Positions 1 to 5,388 of a DNA stretch of 7,477 bases are shown one piece after another (position 1 is the stretch's first letter; every line of letters starts with the position of its first letter). The notes beneath the pieces are model-generated. The model ran no database searches. It saw nothing but the letters and a program-made list of their open reading frames with translations, and was not told where the DNA came from. The stretch lies in NCBI GenBank assembly GCA_021737445.1, contig JAIPDY010000162.1:1-7477 (forward strand). The letters are read 5' to 3'. The translations under genes and the position numbers were made by a program. This stretch comes from Desulfotignum sp. Lineage in GTDB: Bacteria > Desulfobacterota > Desulfobacteria > Desulfobacterales > Desulfobacteraceae.

Positions 1-1799
1 GGCAGGTCATGGGCATGCCACCGCAATGAAAAATCCGCAGCCCCGCAGTCAAATTCAATGCCCACGGCACACCCGGCCCGGGTCCGCACAGCATCATTTT
101 CCCCGGGCCTGGGGGTGATGCCGGCATCTTGAAGCGCCCCTCTGGCCGCTTTGAGCAGGACCAGGTGCTGGGGCAGAATATCTTTCATCTGCACCGGCGG
201 GATATGAAACTCTCCCATATCCATGGACAGGGTGGTGAGAAAGCCGGCAGGCATGGCCTGCTGGTCTGCTGTCAGATGGTCGAAGCGCTGCCACCTTTTT
301 CCGGCAGGAGCCGGGCTGGGGGTGGCGCGTCCCAGCAAAAGATCGGTAAAGAATGAAAGATTTTTGCAGTCGCCGGTAATGGTGTGCATGCCCACAATAG
401 CAAAGCCTGTTTCGCTCTTTTTTTTAAAATTTGTTGTTATAGGTGCTGCGGACCGGGGCATGGCATGGTGTGACCGGGAGGGCAAAAACGCCTCCACCAG
501 GATATGGGCATTGATGCCGCCAAACCCGAAGGCAGATATGCCGGCCCGTCTGGGTTCTCCCTGGGCCCGGGGCACCCAGTCCCTGGCCCGGGTCTGGACC
601 TGCACCTGTGTATGTTCCAGGGGATGGTTTTCGGGAAAGGCCGTGAAATTGCAGGACGGGGGCAGTATTCTTTTGTTCATTGCCAGCAGGGTTTTTATGA
701 ATCCGGCTGCACCGGCAGCAGTGAGCAGATGCCCGATATTGGATTTTACCGACCCGATGGACAAAGGGGTGTCACAACAGCCATACCTCTCCAGCAGTGC
801 CCTGATGCTGGCCAGTTCCACCTTGTCGCCCACGGGCGTGCCTGAACCATGACATTCCATGTACTGGAGGCGGTCCGGCTGCATACCGGCCATGCGGCAG
901 GCGGCAGACATGGCCCGGACCTGGCCTTCAGATGCCGGTGCCACCAGATTGCCCGCGATATCATTGGACACCCCCCACCCCTTGATGACTCCCAGGATGG
1001 TATCTTGGCAGGCCAGGGCATCGGCCAGGCGTTTCAATACTATAATGCCGCAGCCTTCTCCCACCACCAGCCCGTCTGCCTCCCTGTCAAAAGGGGCACA
1101 CCGCCCGGACGGGGACAGGGCCGCCAGCTGGGAGAATCCGATCTGGGTGTAAAGAGAGTCAGGCCGGGATACACCACCGGTTACCATCATATCTGCCTTG
1201 CCAAAAATCAGCTGCTCACAGGCCAGTTTGACGGCAACCAGAGAAGAGGCACAGGCGGCATCCAATGTAAAACTGCCGGCCTCAAATCCCATGGCACGGG
1301 CCAGGATGGCGGCCGGGCCTGACACCATGTTCGCTGCCAGGGCATCCAGCAAAGTAAGGGGCCGCGGGTTTTTTGTACATAGGATCTCTCTGGAAACCGC
1401 TGATGCCGTTTCTGTAGGCAGGGCAATGGAGGCCAGGATAACACCGGTGCGCTTTTTCAGATCCGGTGTCACAAGGCAGGTCTGGCAGGCGGTCTGGCCG
1501 GCGGACAGCACCAGGTGATGGGTCGGGTCCAACGCCTGCAAAGTGTCAGGTTCCAGGGCAAAACCCCGGGGATCAAAGGAGAAACCGGTAATCAGGCCTG
1601 CCCGGTCTGAGACGGCCCGGTCCGGGCAGGGGGGAAAAACCACCATTTTTTCAACCGGTGCGGCCCACCTTTGCCTGGGCACCTGGATAACCGCCTGTTT
1701 TTTATTCAGGACATTGTCGATAAACCGGTCAATATCACCGGCACCCGGAAAAATACCTGCCATGGATACCACGGCAATATGCTGTGCATGTGATGTCAT
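1..1799 (-). CDS. PfaC-type polyketide/secondary-lipid synthase, N-terminal KS-CLF part (runs off left edge)
   Basis: This is the N-terminal 599 residues of a large multidomain synthase; the reading frame is open to the window's left edge. Residues about 5-435 are a complete beta-ketoacyl synthase domain for decarboxylative Claisen condensation. The catalytic triad is intact: Cys183 in DAACASS, His317 in HGSGTPVGD and His357 in KSNIGH, with the usual closing motif GFGGINAH near residue 424. After a short linker a second KS-like domain starts near residue 462 (GFAIVGM). Its remaining visible sequence, including IPPVQMKDILPQHL, resembles the chain-length-factor half of PfaC from PUFA synthases. 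KS followed directly by CLF with no AT between is PfaC architecture, and dehydratase domains would be expected beyond the edge. The product may be a PUFA or another secondary lipid and cannot be told from here. The ATG at 1799 is the first in frame after a TGA at 1808-1806; no Shine-Dalgarno is visible. The rhomboid gene lies 77 bases upstream on the same strand. Confidence 0.85.
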   Translation of the reverse strand, partial: MTSHAQHIAVVSMAGIFPGAGDIDRFIDNVLNKKQAVIQVPRQRWAAPVEKMVVFPPCPDRAVSDRAGLITGFSFDPRGFALEPDTLQALDPTHHLVLSAGQTACQTCLVTPDLKKRTGVILASIALPTETASAVSREILCTKNPRPLTLLDALAANMVSGPAAILARAMGFEAGSFTLDAACASSLVAVKLACEQLIFGKADMMVTGGVSRPDSLYTQIGFSQLAALSPSGRCAPFDREADGLVVGEGCGIIVLKRLADALACQDTILGVIKGWGVSNDIAGNLVAPASEGQVRAMSAACRMAGMQPDRLQYMECHGSGTPVGDKVELASIRALLERYGCCDTPLSIGSVKSNIGHLLTAAGAAGFIKTLLAMNKRILPPSCNFTAFPENHPLEHTQVQVQTRARDWVPRAQGEPRRAGISAFGFGGINAHILVEAFLPSRSHHAMPRSAAPITTNFKKKSETGFAIVGMHTITGDCKNLSFFTDLLLGRATPSPAPAGKRWQRFDHLTADQQAMPAGFLTTLSMDMGEFHIPPVQMKDILPQHLVLLKAARGALQDAGITPRPGENDAVRTRAGCAVGIEFDCGAADFSLRWHAHDL

Positions 1800-1806
1800 A
1801 ACAGGT

Positions 1807-1835
1807 CATATAATGGAGAAAAGGGGTGATTTCAA
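1807..1835 (-). promoter_or_regulatory. Candidate sigma70-like promoter giving a leaderless PfaC-type message
   Basis: On the minus strand TTGAAA (1835-1830, five of six matches to TTGACA) is followed by a 17-base spacer and TATATG (1812-1807, four of six to TATAAT). Seven bases then separate the -10 from the ATG at 1799, so transcription would begin at or next to the start codon. This fits the lack of any Shine-Dalgarno before that ATG. It is a consensus match only; the gene could also be read through from the rhomboid gene. Confidence 0.35.
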
Positions 1836-1842
1836 GGCAGCC

Positions 1843-1863
1843 TGTGTAAAATTTGTGTAAAAT
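1843..1863. repeat. Short direct repeat, two copies of TGTGTAAAAT at 11-base period
   Basis: TGTGTAAAAT occurs at 1843-1852 and again at 1854-1863, with one T between them, so the copies are about one helical turn apart. They lie in the rhomboid/PfaC intergenic gap, just upstream of the candidate -35 box and roughly 45-65 bases before the PfaC-type start. That is a usual position for an activator or UP-like site. The identity of any binding protein is unknown, and the copies could be chance in an AT-rich patch. Confidence 0.45.
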
Positions 1864-1864
1864 C

Positions 1865-1878
1865 GATCGCATGTGATC
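1865..1878. promoter_or_regulatory. Near-perfect palindrome overlapping the rhomboid stop codon
   Basis: GATCGCATGTGATC is an inverted repeat that fails only at one base pair (G opposite T), with the GATC half sites and the central CATG symmetric. It overlaps the stop codon of the rhomboid gene and sits next to the 11-base-period repeat. It could be an operator half of the PfaC-type promoter region, but a 14-base near-palindrome can occur by chance. Confidence 0.2.
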
Positions 1879-2605
1879 AGGTAAACACAAGCAAAAAACC
1901 CTGAATCACGGGCCGGGCCAGCAGCAGGCCTGTGATGCCCATCAGACAGACCGCCAGAATCTGGTCGATAGAACCTTCTGCTCTTTTGTCATTGTAGCCC
2001 AGTATCCATCCCATGGCCATTCCCCCCAGCAGGCCGCCGCCGTGGCCCCAGTTGTTGATGTTGGGCAAAAGAAAACCGATAACAGCCAGGCTGATAATCC
2101 ATCCGGATGTCTGCTGATATACCCGCTGTCCCCAGGGACCGCCCCTGGATCTGCCAAAATAGAGCAGTGCCCCGATAAGGCCGCACAGGCCTGCTGAGGC
2201 ACCGATGGTCACGGGCACATGTCCCATAAACGAGAGCAGAAAACCGGCTGCTCCTGAGATGGTATAGATGGTGAACATCCGGAACACGCCATACTCTGCC
2301 ATGACCAGAGGGGCCACTGTTTTCAAAGCCAGCATGTTGAACACAATGTGCAAAAGACTGCCGTGGAGCCAGTTGGCCGTGATCAAAGATTCCCATGCCT
2401 GGTATTTTTCAATGGGCAGCCGGCCTGATGCACCCATGAAAACAAGCACATCCATGGCAGGGCTTAAGGCATGAAACGGATTAAATCCGGTGTGCATCGA
2501 TTTTCCGCTGAAAACCAGACTGATGATAAACAGGGCCGCATTGGTATACAAAACAGCCTTCAGCATCCGGGAGGGGGTAACTGCGTATGACATCAAAAAA
2601 TTCAT
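1877..2605 (-). CDS. Rhomboid-family intramembrane serine protease
   Basis: Predicted 242-residue polytopic inner-membrane protease that cuts substrates within or near the membrane. The rhomboid hallmarks are all present: the His81-x4-His86-x3-Asn90 motif in a WLHGSLLH context, the nucleophile Ser137 in GASAG, and the second catalytic residue His188 in NWGHGGGLLGG near the C-terminus. Between these lie about six or seven hydrophobic segments with a glycine-rich TM packing pattern. The serine box reads GASA rather than the commoner GASG. The size fits a GlpG-like core without extra cytosolic domains. I chose ATG 2605 (MNFLMSYAV). An upstream ATG at 2746 would extend the frame by 47 polar residues that lie largely inside the preceding gene. 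The Shine-Dalgarno is weak, and the ATG four codons later is also possible. It lies 35 bases after the 177-residue gene and 77 bases before the PfaC-type gene, suggesting co-transcription. Its substrate is unknown. Confidence 0.88.
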   Translation of the reverse strand: MNFLMSYAVTPSRMLKAVLYTNAALFIISLVFSGKSMHTGFNPFHALSPAMDVLVFMGASGRLPIEKYQAWESLITANWLHGSLLHIVFNMLALKTVAPLVMAEYGVFRMFTIYTISGAAGFLLSFMGHVPVTIGASAGLCGLIGALLYFGRSRGGPWGQRVYQQTSGWIISLAVIGFLLPNINNWGHGGGLLGGMAMGWILGYNDKRAEGSIDQILAVCLMGITGLLLARPVIQGFLLVFT

Positions 2606-2640
2606 GAAAGGTCCGTTTTCAAGGTTAAAAAAAATTTGCG

Positions 2641-3174
2641 TTAATCCTGTTTTATGACGGTTGCCGCCAGATACTCTTTGACCGCTCCCAGGGTCAGAGA
2701 AAACATTTTTGATCCGCTTAAAATGGCTATGGCATTGTCCGGACACCCGCAGGCTGCGGCAAATGCAGGTCCCATGACAGCAGCCGGATCAATTGTCTCG
2801 TCAAAACTTCCCTGCATATGACCGACATAGGTGTCCAACCTTTCTTTGAGAATTGTAAAATAGTCGATCTGCTGACCGGTGGCGGTTTCGGTGAGAGTGG
2901 AGATGTTTTGGGAAAACTCCTGGATCATCTGCCAGAAGGATTCGGACAGCAAATGTTTGTTTTTGTCTTTGACCGGCATGAAAAAAAAGATGCCCCATCC
3001 CACGGTCAGAATTTTCAAGATACCCAGTTCATATTCAATGGCGGTCAGGTTCAGGCCCGGGTCCTGGGGCAGGGTTGCCAGGATCTGTTTGAGATCGGTT
3101 CTGTCAACGGCAAAACCGGCAAGGTTTCGGGCGGTTTGCAGCACAGTGAGGTGCTGCGGTTCAGGGGTGGTCAT
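2641..3174 (-). CDS. Hypothetical protein, 177 residues
   Basis: I do not recognise this protein. It is mostly alpha-helical in character and predicted cytosolic, with no signal peptide. One hydrophobic stretch near residues 51-67 (around ILKILTVGWGIFFF) might be a buried helix or a membrane-touching segment. The C-terminal third is Ala/Gly-rich and contains Cys142-Gly-Cys144-Pro, a close cysteine pair without partner cysteines. The start at 3174 is well supported by GGAG five bases upstream. The longer frame to 3303 would add a pseudo-signal sequence read antisense through the MoaD-like gene start and is rejected. The gene is first in the leftward transcription unit, 35 bases ahead of the rhomboid gene, and is divergent from the MoaD-like operon. 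A role with the rhomboid protease or lipid synthase is only a guess from position. Confidence 0.75.
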   Translation of the reverse strand: MTTPEPQHLTVLQTARNLAGFAVDRTDLKQILATLPQDPGLNLTAIEYELGILKILTVGWGIFFFMPVKDKNKHLLSESFWQMIQEFSQNISTLTETATGQQIDYFTILKERLDTYVGHMQGSFDETIDPAAVMGPAFAAACGCPDNAIAILSGSKMFSLTLGAVKEYLAATVIKQD

Positions 3175-3191
3175 AAACACTCCATTTATGG

Positions 3192-3222
3192 TATACAAAA
3201 TATGCAGTTTGTGGCATATAAT
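3192..3222 (+). promoter_or_regulatory. Candidate promoter of the MoaD-like/ThiF-like/Sir2/HIT operon
   Basis: A perfect TATAAT lies at 3217-3222, about 44 bases before the TTG start of the MoaD-like gene. The best -35 candidate is TATACA at 3192-3197 (four of six to TTGACA), with a long 19-base spacer. The expected transcript start near 3229 would leave a leader of about 37 bases carrying the AGAGG ribosome site. The -10 is strong; the -35 is weak. Confidence 0.45.
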
Positions 3223-3246
3223 ACAGCATCCATCCGCAAATATCCA
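3218..3246 (-). promoter_or_regulatory. Candidate divergent promoter of the 177-residue gene / rhomboid unit
   Basis: On the minus strand TGGATA (3246-3241, four of six to TTGACA), a 17-base spacer and TATTAT (3223-3218, five of six to TATAAT) precede the 177-residue gene. The -10 overlaps the opposite-strand TATAAT by five bases, so a single AT-rich patch could melt for transcription in both directions. Confidence 0.35.
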
Positions 3247-3265
3247 GAATGGAAAGAGGCAAACC

Positions 3266-3502
3266 TTGGCAAAGATAAAAATAGCGATTAAACTGTTTGT
3301 CACCCTGGCACCTTATCTGCCGGAAAATGCCGACAATTATGAAGTTGAAGAAGGCACCACAGTGGAAACCCTGATCAAAAACCTGAAGATACCTTCAGAT
3401 GCAGTGAAGCTGATTTTTGTCAACGGCAGAAAACAGGATGAAACCTGTGTGCTCAAACCCGGAGACCGGCTGGGACTGTTTCCGCCGGTGGGAGGAGGAT
3501 GA
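3266..3502 (+). CDS. MoaD/ThiS-family ubiquitin-like sulfur-carrier protein
   Basis: Predicted 78-residue beta-grasp protein of the MoaD/ThiS family. It has the typical opening strand (KIKIAIKLFVTLAPYLPE), the middle helix TVETLIKNL, and the ending GDRLGLFPPVGGG. The exposed C-terminal glycines are the part that a ThiF/MoeB-type enzyme adenylates and that then carries sulfur as a thiocarboxylate. The start is a TTG at 3266 with AGAGG (3255-3259) six bases upstream; no in-frame ATG would preserve the first strand at a sensible position. No C-terminal residues follow the glycines, so no proteolytic maturation is needed. The next gene starts within or just after the stop codon, so the two are probably co-translated as a carrier/activator pair. 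A role in molybdenum or tungsten cofactor synthesis, or in another sulfur-transfer pathway, is possible; the sequence does not decide. Confidence 0.85.
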   Translation: MAKIKIAIKLFVTLAPYLPENADNYEVEEGTTVETLIKNLKIPSDAVKLIFVNGRKQDETCVLKPGDRLGLFPPVGGG

Positions 3503-3507
3503 TTGTC

Positions 3508-4209
3508 ATGTCCATCGGACCTGAACGGTATGATCGTAATTTTGATACAATGACCCGGGCGCAGCAGGCAAAGCTGGCATCTTCCCGGGTGGCGGTGCTG
3601 GGCCTGGGCGGCCTGGGGGGCGGTGTCGGTGAAATGCTGGCCCGGACCGGTGTGGGGCACCTGACCCTGATCGACGGGGATCTGTTTGAAGCCAGCAACC
3701 TGAACCGCCAGCTGTTTTGTACTGAAGATCTTTTGGGAACATCCAAGGCCCTGGCTGCTGAAAAGCGGATCAGGGCGGTCAATTCAACGGTACAGGTCAC
3801 GGCAAAGGCACAGTATGCCGGCAGCGCCAACCTGTATGACATGATCAAAGAATCACACCTGGTGGTGGACTGCCTGGATTCCATCCACGCCAGGTTCATG
3901 CTTCAGGAGGCGGCGCAAAAAGCACAGATCCCCCTGGTGGCCGGTGCCATTGCCGGGGTGACCGGCCAGGTGACCGTGATTTTTCCCGAAGATAAAGGGT
4001 ATGAACTGATTTATGGCAAAAAAGAGCACCTGCCGGCCAAAGGCATCGAGTCCCGCACCGGCAATATCTCCTACTGTGCCCTGCTGGTGGCTTCCATCCA
4101 GGCCTCGGAATCGATCAAGGTGCTGCTGGGCAGAGGGGAGATTCTGCGTAACAAGCTGCTGATCATGGAGTTGTGGTCCAATTCATTCGAGGTGATGGAT
4201 CTGGTATGA
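3508..4209 (+). CDS. ThiF/MoeB/HesA-family adenylyltransferase (E1-like), small zinc-less form
   Basis: A 233-residue E1-like enzyme that should adenylate the C-terminal glycine of the MoaD-like partner. The Rossmann ATP site GLGGLGG is at residues 32-38. Asp56-Gly-Asp58 and the SNLNRQ box (residues 63-68) contact ATP and metal, the N-terminal RYDR supplies the arginine finger, and DCLDS (121-125) matches the second conserved aspartate region. The CxxC pairs that bind structural zinc in MoeB and ThiF are absent; the only cysteines are 71, 122 and 190. Cys190 (NISYC) lies near where other members carry a cysteine before the last helix. Start: an ATG at 3499 overlaps the previous stop but would leave only three bases after GGAGG. 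The ATG at 3508 is nine bases past a second GGAGG (3494-3498) and is preferred. The stop overlaps the next start (ATGA). Confidence 0.87.
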   Translation: MSIGPERYDRNFDTMTRAQQAKLASSRVAVLGLGGLGGGVGEMLARTGVGHLTLIDGDLFEASNLNRQLFCTEDLLGTSKALAAEKRIRAVNSTVQVTAKAQYAGSANLYDMIKESHLVVDCLDSIHARFMLQEAAQKAQIPLVAGAIAGVTGQVTVIFPEDKGYELIYGKKEHLPAKGIESRTGNISYCALLVASIQASESIKVLLGRGEILRNKLLIMELWSNSFEVMDLV

Positions 4210-4967
4210 AACACGCTGACAGATATGCAGATGCGGCAGACATCATCTGTAACGCCCGGCGGTGCGTGGCGTTCACCGGGGCCGGCATTTCCGTTGAAAG
4301 CGGGATTCCCCCTTTCCGGGGTGAAAACGGCCTGTGGAACAGGTATGACCCCTCCACCTTTGATATCGGTTATTTTCACCGGCATACCAAAGAATCCTGG
4401 CAGGTGATCAGGGAGATCTTCTATGACCTGTTCGGCCGGGTCCGGCCCAATAAAGCCCATACAGCCCTGGCCCGGCTGGAGGCGGACGGGGTGGTGAAAA
4501 GCGTTATCACCCAGAATGTGGACAACCTGCATTATGATGCCGGTTCCCGGGTGGTCCATGAGTTTCACGGGTCTCTCAAACGTGTGAAATGCCTGTCCTG
4601 CCACACCCGGTTCCCCATTTCGGACATCGATCTGACCCGGCTGCCGCCTGAATGCACACTTTGCAGCGGGGTTTTAAAACCGGATGTGATCTTTTTCGGC
4701 GAATCCATTCCTGAACCGGCCGGGTACCTGTCCTTTGAGGAAACCAGGCAGGCAGACTGCTTCATTCTCATCGGCACCACCGGCACTGTGGCCCCGGCCA
4801 ACCTGATCCCGTCTGCGGCAAAATCCTGCGGGGCTGCCATCATCGAGATCAATCCCGTGCCCTCTGAATATACCGCCCGGGTGACCGATATTTTTCTTGA
4901 AGCCAGGGCCACAGAAGCCATGACACACCTGATGGAAAAAATCGCCGGCAGGACCCGGCAGCAATAA
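4206..4967 (+). CDS. Sir2-family NAD-dependent protein deacylase (sirtuin)
   Basis: A complete 253-residue sirtuin that removes acyl groups from lysines using NAD, releasing nicotinamide and O-acyl-ADP-ribose. Motifs in order are GAGISVESGIPPFRG (residues 25-39, NAD and cofactor loop), TQNVDNLH (102-109), catalytic His121 in HEFHG, and the zinc cysteines 129/132 and 150/153. These are followed by KPDVIFFGE, a GTTGTV nucleotide box and EINPVPS. The region after the cofactor loop (FDIGYFHRHTKESW) resembles class U sirtuins such as the Thermotoga enzyme. It lacks the Tyr-x2-Arg pair of succinyl/malonyl-specific class III enzymes, so deacetylation is more likely. ATG 4206 overlaps the ThiF-like stop (ATGA), with GAGGTGAT 10-17 bases upstream. 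A start at 4173 would add 11 residues inside the previous gene and is less likely. The close coupling suggests co-regulation with the E1-like enzyme; the target protein is unknown. Confidence 0.93.
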   Translation: MKHADRYADAADIICNARRCVAFTGAGISVESGIPPFRGENGLWNRYDPSTFDIGYFHRHTKESWQVIREIFYDLFGRVRPNKAHTALARLEADGVVKSVITQNVDNLHYDAGSRVVHEFHGSLKRVKCLSCHTRFPISDIDLTRLPPECTLCSGVLKPDVIFFGESIPEPAGYLSFEETRQADCFILIGTTGTVAPANLIPSAAKSCGAAIIEINPVPSEYTARVTDIFLEARATEAMTHLMEKIAGRTRQQ

Positions 4968-5001
4968 TCAGCAGCTGCCCGAACCATTAAAGGAGTATCC
5001 C

Positions 5002-5334
5002 ATGCCCCAAGACTGTCTTTTCTGTAAAATTGTCAACAAAGAAACCGATACCAGGCTGTTATATGAAGATGACACCTATGTGGTGTTCAAAGATATCCAC
5101 CCGGCAGCCCCGGTCCACCTGCTGCTGGTGCCAAAGATGCATATCCGCAGCATCAACGACCTGGAACCTCCCCACAAGTCCCTGGTGGGAGGCCTGTTTC
5201 ATCTGGCCGCAAAAATGGCCAGAGAACAGGAGGTGGACCAGTCCGGGTACAAACTGCTGTTCAATGTGGAAAAGGGCGGGGGCCAGGTGATCTTCCACCT
5301 GCACCTGCACCTGATCGGCGGCTGGCACCGGTGA
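5002..5334 (+). CDS. HIT-family (Hint-type) nucleotide phosphoramidase
   Basis: A 110-residue protein of the histidine triad superfamily, of usual length for the Hint branch. Hint proteins hydrolyse adenosine phosphoramidates such as AMP-lysine and aminoacyl adenylates. The triad motif HLHLHL is at residues 99-104, with His101 the expected nucleophile that becomes adenylated, preceded by GGGQVIF as in Hint enzymes. The N-terminal CLFC (Cys5, Cys8) is the frequent partial zinc site. VHLLLVPKMHI (38-48) is the conserved core strand with the second histidine region. AAGGAG at 4989-4994 is seven bases before the ATG, a strong ribosome site that allows translation independent of the sirtuin gene, 34 bases upstream. 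It is the last gene of the plus-strand operon. Clearing adenylated by-products of the E1-like enzyme is an attractive but unproven role. Confidence 0.93.
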   Translation: MPQDCLFCKIVNKETDTRLLYEDDTYVVFKDIHPAAPVHLLLVPKMHIRSINDLEPPHKSLVGGLFHLAAKMAREQEVDQSGYKLLFNVEKGGGQVIFHLHLHLIGGWHR

Positions 5335-5350
5335 AAACAGACCGTGTGGC

Positions 5351-5387
5351 GATGGTGTCTCTCAATGTTACCTATAGACACAGCATC
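5351..5387. terminator. Imperfect hairpin in the convergent gap, possible bidirectional terminator
   Basis: The 54-base gap between the converging HIT and REC-GGDEF genes holds GATGGTGTCT (5351-5360), which can pair with AGACAC (5376-5381) and CATC (5384-5387) across a two-base bulge, with a 15-base loop. No T-run follows on either strand, so it is not a standard intrinsic terminator. The location is its main support. Confidence 0.25.
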
Positions 5388-5388
5388 T

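Noticed and set aside
223..1860. Several plus-strand open frames (for example 223-852, 849-1322, 1198-1518, 1543-1860)
   Set aside because: They lie antisense to, or just upstream of, the PfaC-type frame, which shows full KS motifs over this whole stretch. The plus-strand translations show no recognisable domain and low-complexity composition.
2606..2746. N-terminal extension of the rhomboid gene to ATG 2746
   Set aside because: The extra 47 residues lie mostly inside the preceding gene, are polar and unlike a rhomboid N-terminus, and have no ribosome site.
2879..3265. Long N-terminal extension of the MoaD-like protein from ATG 2879
   Set aside because: It is antisense to the 177-residue gene. 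The MoaD fold starts exactly at TTG 3266, with AGAGG at proper spacing.
3175..3303. Signal-peptide-like N-terminal extension of the 177-residue protein
   Set aside because: It is read antisense across the divergent promoter and the MoaD-like start, while a good GGAG supports the start at 3174.
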